DNA from: Alteribacillus sp. YIM 98480
GTDB taxonomy: Bacteria; Bacillota; Bacilli; Bacillales; Marinococcaceae
Length of the DNA: 64,000 bases
Assembly: GCF_009765375.1 (NCBI RefSeq)
Contig: NZ_VTOK01000001.1
Location: 124,001 to 188,000, forward strand
Direction: 5' to 3'
Shown here in pieces: positions 40,302 through 49,009 of this stretch. A program made the translations under genes and the position numbers. Every line of letters starts with the position of its first letter. Position 1 is the first letter of the stretch. The notes below the pieces were generated by a model. The model saw only the letters and a program-made list of their open reading frames with translations. It made no database searches and was not told where the DNA came from.

Positions 40302-41807
40302 ATGACTAAACAAAAGAAACGCGGATATAAAAAATCCAGAAATAAACAATATCAATCTGAAAAACAGAATAGCAAACAACCTCCACCACAGAGCAATCGA
40401 AAAAATGTAAAATCCAATGGCAAGCCTAGTGTGTCCAATAAAAAAGGGCGTGGCCAGAATAGTGTAACCATAGAGGTAACTTGCTCAGGCCTGACAAGTG
40501 AAGGTAAAGGGATTGTCCAGTGGGAAGGGAAGCAGCTTGAGGTAGCGAATCTGTTGCCTGGTGAAACAGCTGAAGTGATCGTTTCCAAAAAAGGACGCTT
40601 TTTCAACACGGAGTTAAAGCGGTTGATTAACCCTTCAGAAGACCGTGCCCATCCACCATTCGCTTATTATCACGAGGGTACAGGATGTCAGATTCACCAC
40701 ATGAACGATCAGGCGCAAAAACGTTTCAAACAGAAAATCATAGATGAACTAATGAAGCCTTTTGGAAAGCCAGAGCCCATCATAACCATGGAACATCCGT
40801 ATGGTTACCGGAATAAAAATGTTATGACATTCGGTTTGAATAAAAAGCGACAGATTATTAGTGGACTATACGCCGAAAATACTCATCAGATCATACCAAT
40901 GGAAAGGTCCATCATCCATGATCCAAAAGCGGATGAGATTATTCAAACCATCAAGGGAATGATGAAGTCCTTTAAAATGCAGCCGTACAACGAAGACACT
41001 GGGCAGGGCTTTTTGCGGCACGTATTGATAAGGGTGGGAAAAATGAGCGGTGAAATCATGGTGGTAATGGTAGCCGCATCACCAGTGTTTAAGGGGAAGA
41101 ATAATTTCGTTAAAGCACTAAGAAAGACTCATCCAGAAATTACGACCATACTGCTGAACATAAATGACAGGAATGACAGCATGGTGCTTGGCGATCAGGA
41201 AAAAGTGATATACGGCAAGGGAACCATAACAGACACCCTCTGTGGATTAGAATTCGAGATCTCAGCGAAGTCCTTCTATCAGATTAATCCAGTCCAGACA
41301 GAAAAGCTATATACAAGGGCTATTGAAATGGCAGAGCTAACTGGAGAGCAGACCGTAATAGACTCATACTGTGGAATCGGTACGATTGGACTGGTTGCAA
41401 GCAAGAGAGCTGGCAAGGTCATTGGCGTGGAGCTTAATAAAGGTGCGGTTCGTGACGCCATTCGTAATTCAAAGCGTAACGGCGTAAAAAATGCCCGATT
41501 CTATCAAGGTGACGCTGGAGAGTTCATGGTACAGATGGCGGAACGTGGTGAAAATGTAGATGTGGTATTTATGGACCCGCCTAGAAGTGGGAGCGACGAA
41601 GCTTTCTTGTCTAATTTGGTTAAACTCAAGCCGAAGCGGGTCGTGTATATCTCCTGTAACCCGGAAACGCAGGCACGTGATTTAAAGTATTTGGTGAAGA
41701 ACGGCTATAAGGTTGGAGAGATTCAGCCTGTGGATATGTTCCCACAAACGGTGCATGTTGAGTGTGTGTCGCAGATAGTTTTAAAAGAAGAAGCAGGTTC
41801 CCAATAA
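40302..41807 (+). CDS. Second TrmA-family rRNA/tRNA uracil methyltransferase, iron-sulfur residues mostly lost
   Basis: 501 residues with a Lys/Gln/Asn-rich N-terminal tail of about 50, then a TRAM domain (SVTIEVTCSGLTSEGKGIVQW in part) and methyltransferase domain: VIDSYCGIGTIGLVA, MDPPRSGSDEAF and catalytic ISCNPETQARDL. In the place of the cluster cysteines it has PPFAYYHEGTGCQIHHM and MERSIIHD, so only one of four remains. RlmD-like paralogues without the cluster exist in Firmicutes; the exact uridine cannot be named. Base composition is less like RlmCD. Its 3' end carries the 18-bp repeat found again at 44335. Confidence 0.85.
   Translation: MTKQKKRGYKKSRNKQYQSEKQNSKQPPPQSNRKNVKSNGKPSVSNKKGRGQNSVTIEVTCSGLTSEGKGIVQWEGKQLEVANLLPGETAEVIVSKKGRFFNTELKRLINPSEDRAHPPFAYYHEGTGCQIHHMNDQAQKRFKQKIIDELMKPFGKPEPIITMEHPYGYRNKNVMTFGLNKKRQIISGLYAENTHQIIPMERSIIHDPKADEIIQTIKGMMKSFKMQPYNEDTGQGFLRHVLIRVGKMSGEIMVVMVAASPVFKGKNNFVKALRKTHPEITTILLNINDRNDSMVLGDQEKVIYGKGTITDTLCGLEFEISAKSFYQINPVQTEKLYTRAIEMAELTGEQTVIDSYCGIGTIGLVASKRAGKVIGVELNKGAVRDAIRNSKRNGVKNARFYQGDAGEFMVQMAERGENVDVVFMDPPRSGSDEAFLSNLVKLKPKRVVYISCNPETQARDLKYLVKNGYKVGEIQPVDMFPQTVHVECVSQIVLKEEAGSQ
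41772..41789. repeat. 18-bp direct repeat, left (att-like)
   Basis: CAGATAGTTTTAAAAGAA within the last codons of the second methyltransferase gene (QIVLKE). Identical to 44335-44352. Confidence 0.8.
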
Positions 41808-41822
41808 GGGATTACCTGCTTC
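41790..41822 (+). terminator. Hairpin at the end of the second methyltransferase gene
   Basis: GAAGCAGGT (41790-41798) and ACCTGCTTC (41814-41822) pair perfectly; the stem begins inside the coding region and lacks a strong T-tract. Confidence 0.65.
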
Positions 41823-42002
41823 TATTCAATTCGTAGGTTATGACGGAAAGAAATTATGTTAGTTATTTAAGAATCTAAATACAAACGAATCTAATATATA
41901 ATATAAAAAACTGAGTTGAATACTGATATAATTTCTTACAATGCGGGTATGGATGTTTTTGATAGAGGAATTAATAACTTCTTACAAACAATAAAAAATA
42001 TG

Positions 42003-42031
42003 TTGACATTAATTAAAACATTAATGATACT
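42003..42031 (+). promoter_or_regulatory. Promoter with inverted repeat in the spacer, ahead of the nuclease gene
   Basis: TTGACA (42003-42008), 17-base spacer, GATACT (42026-42031). CATTAAT (42007-42013) and ATTAATG (42020-42026) form a perfect inverted repeat with six-base spacing that fills the spacer, where a repressor would block polymerase. Confidence 0.65.
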
Positions 42032-42078
42032 TAGATTAAAAAATATTACATAATATTTAGAAGGGTGAGGAGTTTTAT

Positions 42079-44130
42079 ATGTACCTTATTGAGACATCGG
42101 AGTATCCTAATATAAGAGAGTGGGATACAAAAGTTTTCTCAATGCCGAAGATTCCACGTAGTTCAAATGGGTACCCAGAATCATTAAAAGTTATATTAAC
42201 TGCACTCAAAGAAAATAAACCTTATACTAAGCCAATAGAAATTGAAGGTAGCAATAGAAAAGATACATTAGACCGTTTATTTGTTTTTTTGCGTCCTACT
42301 GGTATTGTTAAAAAAAGACTAAATGGCAATTGGGAAATGTCAGATGAAATTTCGAAATGGCTAGATTCAGGGGATAATTTATATTTAGCGGCTATTCTAA
42401 ATGCTAATATTAGATTTTTTTCCGAGATTCTTCATATATTATCTAAAAATTCTGCTCAAATTCAAGAAATAAGAGAGATAGCGAAAAATGATTACAAATT
42501 GCCGTGGAAAGAGAAATCCGAAATACATAATAGGCTAGGTTGGCTAAGGGATCTAGAACTTGTCACGTATGAGGATTTTTCATACACATATAGTATCACT
42601 GAATTGGGTAAAAAATTTCTCAGCTTAGTAGGTTACTTTAATCATGAAAATATAGAGGTTGAACTCGATAGTACGGTAAATGAAGCAGAAGTGCCTATAT
42701 CAAAGTGGGCATTAGAGTTATGTGATTTATCTGCTGAAGAAAAGTTACAAAGGAAAAACGGCCTTGGATATCTTCCAGGAAATGTACATGTAATGCATGA
42801 AACTGTTTATGACTATTTATTACTAATGGCTAATCCAACTGACATTACAAAAATAAATAATTATTCGAATGAAACTTACGGTATTAAAGACAGCTCGGTT
42901 AATTCACTATTAACGACACTATCTAATTTAGACTTTATTGAAAGAAAAACTAAAACACAGTACCAAACAACTAGCTTGGGTAATAAGTTCCCCACAGATA
43001 ATTTTGAATTAGATTTTGCCTGTTGTGTTAATCGCAAATTTAACTTTGTATTTGAAATACTTGCTGAACTTTTTCAAGAAGAGTTAAGCCTTAAAGAACT
43101 TTCTACTAGAGGTAAAGTTTCTTATAATTTTTCGTATCAAGACCATACAGAACTTCGCAAAAGGTTACACATTCTAAAAGCGGCTAAATTAATTCAGGAG
43201 ATTGGCACTGAATTGTATGGATTAACAATTCGTGGGTATAACTTCTATGAGTTAATAAAAGAACATGTTTCCTTAAATACCATAGAAAAATCACAAACTG
43301 ATAGTTCTAAAATTGAATATGAGAACTCAAGTTATGTAGATAACTGTTTAAATGAATTAGAATTAGCATCTAAAGATTCTTCAAACCCAGAGCGTTTTGA
43401 AAAGGCCCTAGAGGTGGCATTTAGATTATTGGGGTTCAAAGTTGAACATTTAGGTGGTGCAGGAAAAACGGACATTCTTCTAAATGCACCAACAGCCCCC
43501 AAATTTGCATACTCTGTAACAGTGGATGCGAAATCAACTTATCATAGTGTGATTTCAGAAAGTTCAATTGATTTTGATACTATAGTTGAGCATAAAAACA
43601 AGCATGGAGCAAATTATGCTGTAATAGTGGGTATAAAATTTCAAGGCAAACGATTGATTGATCGAGCAAAAAATCGAGAAGTAGCTTTAATTGATGTTGA
43701 CTCGTTGGAAAAATTAATTAGACATCATGTTAAAGTACCATTAAAATCAGATTCCTACAAGAAAATATTGGAACAGAGTGGCTTGGTAGACTTAAAAGTT
43801 CTTGAAGAAGACCGAAAAAAAATAACCAGAGAAGGACTTTTGCTTCGGGCAATAATCGAATGTTTATCTGAGCAAAGTAGTGATCCTTTTACTAAAGGAA
43901 TTGTACAAGCTCGTGAAATCTATTTACTGTTGAAAAATAACCAACAATTTGATAATCCTCCTGATTTAAACGAGGTACAATTTATGCTAGAGTTTCTTTC
44001 TTCTCCATTAATTTCTGTCGTTGGAGCAGCAAAAGAAGGATATTATGCATTAGGTTCTATTGAGGACGCAGCACAAAAGTTTGATTTTTATTTAAAAGCT
44101 TGTAAACGTAGTAATAACATAAAGGGCTAA
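42079..44130 (+). CDS. Orphan protein with winged-helix N-terminus and FokI-like nuclease domain
   Basis: 683 residues, AT-rich, GGGTGAGG ribosome site. The N-terminal 400 residues have several helix-turn-helix/winged-helix-like units (...EIHNRLGWLRDLELVTYEDF, ...ELRKRLHILKAAKLIQEI). Residues about 430-535 match the FokI cleavage domain pattern: KVEHLGGAGKTDILL against FokI HLGGSRKPD, then SVTVDAKS against VDTKA. Asp465, Asp483 and Lys485 correspond to FokI Asp450, Asp467 and Lys469. A last region of about 110 residues follows the nuclease. No methyltransferase lies beside it, unlike classical R-M genes. Likely a DNA nuclease of defence or a mobile element; specificity unknown. Confidence 0.75.
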   Translation: MYLIETSEYPNIREWDTKVFSMPKIPRSSNGYPESLKVILTALKENKPYTKPIEIEGSNRKDTLDRLFVFLRPTGIVKKRLNGNWEMSDEISKWLDSGDNLYLAAILNANIRFFSEILHILSKNSAQIQEIREIAKNDYKLPWKEKSEIHNRLGWLRDLELVTYEDFSYTYSITELGKKFLSLVGYFNHENIEVELDSTVNEAEVPISKWALELCDLSAEEKLQRKNGLGYLPGNVHVMHETVYDYLLLMANPTDITKINNYSNETYGIKDSSVNSLLTTLSNLDFIERKTKTQYQTTSLGNKFPTDNFELDFACCVNRKFNFVFEILAELFQEELSLKELSTRGKVSYNFSYQDHTELRKRLHILKAAKLIQEIGTELYGLTIRGYNFYELIKEHVSLNTIEKSQTDSSKIEYENSSYVDNCLNELELASKDSSNPERFEKALEVAFRLLGFKVEHLGGAGKTDILLNAPTAPKFAYSVTVDAKSTYHSVISESSIDFDTIVEHKNKHGANYAVIVGIKFQGKRLIDRAKNREVALIDVDSLEKLIRHHVKVPLKSDSYKKILEQSGLVDLKVLEEDRKKITREGLLLRAIIECLSEQSSDPFTKGIVQAREIYLLLKNNQQFDNPPDLNEVQFMLEFLSSPLISVVGAAKEGYYALGSIEDAAQKFDFYLKACKRSNNIKG

Positions 44131-44319
44131 GTATATTTAGAACAGGAAGAACATGTTTGCACAACAACACATGGATGTAATTAATAGTCCACTTGCGTAT
44201 AAACTCCATTTTGGAATAAGTATCGTCTATTAGATAATCTGGAACGTTTGTTTAATAGTACAAAGTTAGATCGTGATTCTTAGTATAGCAACACCGTAAC
44301 AAAAAAATTTGATGCTTAT

Positions 44320-44361
44320 ATTGAATGTGTCTTACAGATAGTTTTAAAAGAATTCTATTAA
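44320..44361 (+). pseudogene. Duplicated 3' end of an RlmD-type gene
   Basis: Reads IECVLQIVLKEFY then TAA, parallel to VECVSQIVLKE at the end of the second methyltransferase gene; 26 of 30 bases agree over the shared codons. Only this tail remains. The bases 44131-44319 between the nuclease gene and this tail show nothing recognisable. Confidence 0.65.
44335..44352. repeat. 18-bp direct repeat, right (att-like)
   Basis: CAGATAGTTTTAAAAGAA, identical to 41772-41789, 2,563 bases apart, enclosing the FokI-like gene. Confidence 0.8.
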
Positions 44362-44363
44362 AT

Positions 44364-44650
44364 TTATGGTGCGAAAAAGCGATAGTGAATTCTTATCGTA
44401 CCATCTTTCTTAACATCGATTCGATTAATCAATCGGTGTAAGATGTCAGAAGTTAGTTCATCAAAGTTAAGAAAGGTAAGAACCGACGATACCAATTCGT
44501 TCTTTTTCGCCAGTAAGCCATTAATCTAATTACTTTAAGTTTCAACATTATCACGATACTCTTCATGTGTAATAAGTTCATGAGCCAGCATATTGATATA
44601 CTTTCTCTTTCTATCTTCAATATCTCCATTTGTTTTGTCACTTATGCCAT
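44364..44650 (-). pseudogene. Decayed serine recombinase C-terminus
   Basis: On the minus strand one frame gives KYINMLAHELITHEEYRDN and a second NFDELTSDILHRLINRI then DVKKDGTIRIHYRF, ending at TAA 44364-44366. This is the coiled-coil and tail of large serine recombinases. The two parts are in different frames and the catalytic N-terminal domain is missing, so it is dead. It stops three bases from the methyltransferase tail. Confidence 0.7.
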
Positions 44651-44672
44651 CGTGACTATACAGGCGGTATGT

Positions 44673-44930
44673 CAACATTAAACTTGACAAATATTTAAAG
44701 GTTCATTGACTTATATTCAGCAAGTGTTAAGTAATCTAGTGATCCATGAATGCGAATGTTGTTGAACCAATGAATGTAATCAAAAAATTCAAGGTCAACT
44801 TCGTACTGGTCGGCCGTGTTGACAATGCTTTCACTAAAGCTAGAGAGACGTTTCCTCCCGCCTTCAGGGTTTCTAACGGGGACCGGGGCCAGTTTGAAGG
44901 CTGGAACTTTCAATATGTTAACTAGTTAAA
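44673..44930 (-). mobile_element. IS3-family transposase remnant
   Basis: The minus-strand ORF at 44695-44913 ends with EFFDYIHWFNNIRIHGSLDY and LTLAEYKS, the standard C-terminus of IS3 OrfB (DDE domain tail); the preceding residues are not transposase. TTTGTCAAGTTTAATGTTGA at about 44673-44692 (minus) may be its terminal inverted repeat. The rest of the IS is lost. Confidence 0.75.
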
Positions 44931-45021
44931 AAGGAAGAAAATCGGTAGGAAATACATTTTTATTCATTTACACATCTTGATATCTAGGATGAACTTCAAG
45001 GCAGAGACATTACTAATATAC

Positions 45022-45084
45022 ATTAAAAGAAGGGACGCCCTTATAAGGCAGTTGTCACCGACTTATAGAACAGTCCCTTTCTTG
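45022..45084 (-). terminator. Terminator of the MFS transporter gene
   Basis: On the minus strand AAGAAAGGGAC pairs with GTCCCTTCTT over a long loop of about 35 bases, followed by TTAATG. Confidence 0.6.
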
Positions 45085-45136
45085 GTGGGCGCGAGGGGAG
45101 GTATTTTTATAGTGAATATTCAAGTGGGAGGAAGTC

Positions 45137-46585
45137 TTAGGCTTCTATAACTTCTTTACTTTCGTTATTTTCTTTCCTCCAGATTTCTTCCAATTCCTCT
45201 AGAGTTTTACCCTTCGTTTCAGGAACCATTTTCCATATGAAGAACATAGCTAATAGACTAATAAAACCATAGATGGAAAAAATCATAGCACCAAAAAGTT
45301 CATTTAGTGGAGGGAAAGTGGATGAAATAGTTAAATTAGCTAACCAATGCAAAGCTACTGCAATGGACATTGCCTGGCCGCGTATACGATTAGGGAATAT
45401 CTCAGAAACCAGGACCCACGTCACGACTCCCCAAGACATTTGAAAGCAGGCGACATACAATAAAATGAACACTAACGTTGTGATCCCAAAGATATCAAAA
45501 GATGCTAATGCTGAGACACTGAATAAGCTTATCGCACAGCCAATCGATCCTCCAATGAGTAATGGCTTTCTCCCCCAGCTATCAACAAACAAGATAGCCA
45601 ATGCCATGAATATGACGTTTACTGTCCCAACAATAACTGTTTGGAACATAGAGGCCGCTTGGCCAGCACCCATTTCTTCAAAAATACGAGGGGCGTAATA
45701 TAAAATAACATTAATCCCGATCAATTGCTGCAGTATTGCGATAGATATACCTATAAATATGACTAGTTTTCCATACGCAAAGATAGAAATTTTCCCTGTT
45801 GCTTGTTTATTCAATGAGTATTTTATTTCATCTAATATTTCTTGGGCCTTTTGTTTGGAACCGTTTACTTTCTCTAGTATAACAAAGGCTTTATTATAAT
45901 CCTTTTTACTAGAAAGGTACCTCGGGGTTTCTGGAACAAAAAACAGTAATACAAAAAATAGCAAGGCAGGCACCGTTTCAGAAGCAATCATATATCTCCA
46001 GCCAATATCATCGATCCAGGCCGAACTTTGCCCAGTTACAATCATTAAGTTCACTACATATACTAATCCTGCACCAATCCCTATAGATAGTGTATATAGG
46101 GCCACAAACTTTCCACGACTTTGTTTAGGTGTTATTTCACTAATGTAAACAGGAGCTATAGCCGAAGCCATTCCTACTCCTATACCACCCAATATCCTGT
46201 AAAGGTTGAACATGAGCAGTAAATTGAAGGTTGGGTTATCGATAGTAAAAAATAACAGCTCAGGATAAGCACTACCTAATGCAGATATGAGAAACAAGAT
46301 TGCAGCTAGAATTAATGTATTTTTTCTTCCTATTTTATTTGCGAGGAAACCGGAAATCATGCCACCTAACACACACCCTAATAGAGCACTAGAAACGGTT
46401 ACCCCATGAGCAAAGGATCCAAGCCCCAAACCATCGATTAAGTACTTTTGGATAGATTGTTCTGCACCGGATATAACGGCTGTATCATACCCGAAAAGAA
46501 GGCCGGCTAATGCAACAGTTAAGACAACTGTAATGATATATCTGTTATTTTGCCTCTTATTGTTTATTTCCGAATGTACTTTCAA
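45137..46585 (-). CDS. MFS sugar/polyol:proton symporter (SP family)
   Basis: About 482 residues and 12 membrane segments. SP-family marks: LAGLLFGYDTAVISGA in helix 1, NKIGRKNTLI, the sequence RILGGIGVGMASAIAPVYIS, PETPRYL after helix 6, QQLIGINVILYYAPRI, DSWGRKPLL and PETKGKTLEELEEIW at the end. Homologues carry myo-inositol, xylose, arabinose or glucose. I take TTG at 46585 as the start, since the upstream ATGGGGGGG is itself the ribosome site. Same strand as the dehydrogenase and isomerase genes, with a 313-base gap that includes a cre site. Confidence 0.92.
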   Translation of the reverse strand: MKVHSEINNKRQNNRYIITVVLTVALAGLLFGYDTAVISGAEQSIQKYLIDGLGLGSFAHGVTVSSALLGCVLGGMISGFLANKIGRKNTLILAAILFLISALGSAYPELLFFTIDNPTFNLLLMFNLYRILGGIGVGMASAIAPVYISEITPKQSRGKFVALYTLSIGIGAGLVYVVNLMIVTGQSSAWIDDIGWRYMIASETVPALLFFVLLFFVPETPRYLSSKKDYNKAFVILEKVNGSKQKAQEILDEIKYSLNKQATGKISIFAYGKLVIFIGISIAILQQLIGINVILYYAPRIFEEMGAGQAASMFQTVIVGTVNVIFMALAILFVDSWGRKPLLIGGSIGCAISLFSVSALASFDIFGITTLVFILLYVACFQMSWGVVTWVLVSEIFPNRIRGQAMSIAVALHWLANLTISSTFPPLNELFGAMIFSIYGFISLLAMFFIWKMVPETKGKTLEELEEIWRKENNESKEVIEA

Positions 46586-46609
46586 TTTTATCCCCCCCAT
46601 AACTTAAGT

Positions 46610-46623
46610 ATTAAGCGCTTTCA
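46610..46623. promoter_or_regulatory. Candidate cre site ahead of the MFS gene
   Basis: On the minus strand TGAAAGCGCTTAAT agrees with TGWAARCGYTWNCW at 13 of 14 positions, 25 bases from the start codon. It is directly followed on the plus strand by TCATTAAAGT (46621-46630), also found beside the second cre site. Confidence 0.65.
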
Positions 46624-46842
46624 TTAAAGTGAAGAAACAACGGGAATTGATATTAAGATATTGCTCTGTAATTCTTAATTAAACTATAGGACAGCTTTAT
46701 TGATAGCAGCTCTATCTTGGATATATGAAGTAGGTGGATTAAGTATATTGTTATAACTTAACAAAACAAACATGTAATTTGAATGGATGGAATTTAGTTT
46801 AAAGTACGTCTTTAACCAGCTTGAAAATATAAAGTAGTTTAC

Positions 46843-46873
46843 AAGAAGTACTTAGTCTCTACCAAGTACTTCC
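46843..46873 (-). terminator. Hairpin after the isomerase gene
   Basis: AAGAAGTACTT (46843-46853) pairs with AAGTACTTCC (46864-46873) with a ten-base loop. It may end part of the transcripts before the MFS gene. Confidence 0.55.
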
Positions 46874-46897
46874 TGTATAAATCTTTAGGCAAGCTCT

Positions 46898-47794
46898 CTA
46901 GATATTCATATATTCTTTTCGAAACAAGGTCTCTAAATAATCATACGTTCTTTTTGCAATTGGAAAAGGTTTATCAAACGGAGCGGGATACATATCTTGT
47001 TCCACAATTGCCCAACCATCAAAGTCAATATCTTTTAATACTTGGGCAAACGCTTCAAAATCAACAACCCCTTTTGCCGGTTCGCACATGACGTCTTCAC
47101 TAACCGCTTTGGCAAAAGACCATCCTTCTTTCTGCATTCTGTCTCTCACTTCAAAATCACAGCTTTTAAGATGCAGGTATGGTATTCTGGAGTGGTGTTT
47201 TCGTATAAAGGCTACCGGGTCACCATCTGTATAAGCGTGATGGCCTGTATCTATACAAAGGTTAATATCACTATCTCTTAACAACCTTTCCATTTGTTCC
47301 TCTGTCTCGATATGACTTTGTGCATGTGGATGAAAAACAACTTCTAACCCATATTGAGATTTTGCGTGGTCTTTCATTTTATCGATGTTGCTGACGAATT
47401 GTTTCCATTCTTCTTCATTTAAATCTGGAGAGCGGACAAGTTCTCCCGTGAATAAATCTGTATAGCATTCATCAATCAAAACCACATATTGAGCAGTCGG
47501 AAACTTTAATTGCAGTTCGCTCATTTCATCGAGTAATGCTATCATCTCATCCGTTTTTGTATTAGAGGTCAAATCGCCAACTAATGTCGTAGCTGTTAAT
47601 GTTAAATTCCTTTTTTCTAATTCTTCCTTTAATTTACTATACTCGTTTGGAAGATACCCCCATGGGCCGAGTTCGACCCCTTGATACCCTGCTTTCTCCA
47701 TCTCATCTAAACATCTTTCCCAGGGGATTTGCTTTTCATTTTCTGGAAACCATACTCCCCAAGAATCTGGTGCGGTGCCTACTTTAACATTCAT
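46898..47794 (-). CDS. COG1082 sugar phosphate isomerase/epimerase (IolE-like)
   Basis: 298 residues, xylose-isomerase-like TIM barrel. GTAPDSWGVWFP at the start, GYQGVELGPWGYLP, VVFHPHAQSHIETE, metal-binding region CIDTGHHAYTDGDP, PYLHLKSCDFE and WAIVEQDMYP are the family's usual landmarks and resemble inosose dehydratase IolE and related proteins. Its start overlaps the end of the Gfo/Idh gene by 4 bases, so the two act in one pathway, probably of an inositol-like polyol or keto-sugar. Confidence 0.87.
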   Translation of the reverse strand: MNVKVGTAPDSWGVWFPENEKQIPWERCLDEMEKAGYQGVELGPWGYLPNEYSKLKEELEKRNLTLTATTLVGDLTSNTKTDEMIALLDEMSELQLKFPTAQYVVLIDECYTDLFTGELVRSPDLNEEEWKQFVSNIDKMKDHAKSQYGLEVVFHPHAQSHIETEEQMERLLRDSDINLCIDTGHHAYTDGDPVAFIRKHHSRIPYLHLKSCDFEVRDRMQKEGWSFAKAVSEDVMCEPAKGVVDFEAFAQVLKDIDFDGWAIVEQDMYPAPFDKPFPIAKRTYDYLETLFRKEYMNI

Positions 47795-48936
47795 ACGGTA
47801 ACTCCTCCTTTTTTACTAACATCAATCCACTTCTTCTCTTTGGCAGATTTCAGGATAGCATCTACAGTCTTATCAATGCTTGCTCCAAATTCAAAATCGC
47901 AAACATATGGAGTGTCATTTGATAAAGCTGATAGCAGCTCATGTGCCTCTAACACTTTCATATCGTTATAACCCATTGCATTTCCTGCAGTAGGATAAAA
48001 GGCATTATACCCTTTGTGTTCGGGGCTTAGAAACACTTGTCGAAAACCTCTGTCCGCAGCGTTATCAGAAGCAAAATATATATTCACTTCGTTCATTCTT
48101 TCAAGGGAATAATAAACTGTCCCTTCCGTTCCCTGAATTTCATATGTTAAGAAGTTCTTTCTCCCAGCAGCAACTCTGCTTGATGATATCGTTCCCAACG
48201 CATCATTTTCATAGTTTGCAAGGATGGATATTACATCGTCATTCTCTACTGCAGCCAATTCAGAGGATCCTTCTTTTACCGGTCTGTCTTTAATTACTAT
48301 TTTTGATAGTGCATTGACACTTTGAATATTGCCAAGGATAAATTGTGAAATACTAAGCAAATGTGAACCAAGGTCGCCTAATGCTCCAGAACCAGAAAAT
48401 TTATTAATGTGGCGCCAGGAAATAGGGATCGATTCGTCCAATAATCCATCTTGGTCATACGTTCCAGTAAATTTGACAATCCTGCCTAATCTTCCTGAAT
48501 CAACAAGCTCTTTGATATACGCGTTAGCTGGATTCATCACATTGTTATAACCAACATAATTGACAAATCCTTTTTGTTTAGCGAGCTCTGCCAGTTCTAC
48601 TGATTGTTCAGCAGTTAAGGTTAACGGTTTTTCACAATATACATGTTTTCCGTTCTCTACTGCAGCTTTTGCTATTTCATAATGAAAGGCGTTTGGCGTT
48701 GCAATATCAACGACATCCACCTTCTTATCTGTAACAATGTCTTTCCAGTCTGTTGTGTACCTTGAAAAGCCTAATTGTTCGCTTGCATTTTTTGCTGCAT
48801 TTTCATTCACATCAGATACCATTTCAAAAACGGGTTTACCATAGTCAGGGCCAAAAGCCATTAAGGCGTTTACGAAAGCATTCGTATGAGCTTTTCCCAT
48901 CCATCCTGCTCCCACAAGTCCAATTCGTACGTCCAC
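47791..48936 (-). CDS. Gfo/Idh/MocA family dehydrogenase
   Basis: 381 residues. Rossmann motif GLVGAGWMGKAHTNAF at the start, VDIATPNAFHYEIAKAAVENG, catalytic EKP in HVYCEKPLTLTAEQS, and the C-terminal beta-sheet domain with GDLGSHLLSISQFILG. The family oxidises sugars and polyols such as myo-inositol with NAD(P). First gene of a unit with the isomerase. A cre site is 60 bases upstream, and the AraC gene is divergent. Confidence 0.92.
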   Translation of the reverse strand: MDVRIGLVGAGWMGKAHTNAFVNALMAFGPDYGKPVFEMVSDVNENAAKNASEQLGFSRYTTDWKDIVTDKKVDVVDIATPNAFHYEIAKAAVENGKHVYCEKPLTLTAEQSVELAELAKQKGFVNYVGYNNVMNPANAYIKELVDSGRLGRIVKFTGTYDQDGLLDESIPISWRHINKFSGSGALGDLGSHLLSISQFILGNIQSVNALSKIVIKDRPVKEGSSELAAVENDDVISILANYENDALGTISSSRVAAGRKNFLTYEIQGTEGTVYYSLERMNEVNIYFASDNAADRGFRQVFLSPEHKGYNAFYPTAGNAMGYNDMKVLEAHELLSALSNDTPYVCDFEFGASIDKTVDAILKSAKEKKWIDVSKKGGVTV

Positions 48937-48995
48937 ATAATCACTCCTTATATGTAATATTGTTTCAGTGAATGTACTGCAAGTTTATATAATAT

Positions 48996-49009
48996 TGAAA
49001 ACGTTGTCA
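48996..49009. promoter_or_regulatory. Candidate cre site in the divergent sugar-locus promoter
   Basis: TGAAAACGTTGTCA matches the cre consensus at 13 of 14 positions and is overlapped by TCATTAAAGT (49007-49016), the same decamer as beside the 46.6 kb cre site. Confidence 0.7.

Noticed and set aside
41905-42058. Short frame before the nuclease gene (SYNAGMDVFDRGINNFLQT)
   Set aside because: It overlaps the promoter boxes, lacks a ribosome site and matches nothing I know, though a degraded fragment cannot be excluded.
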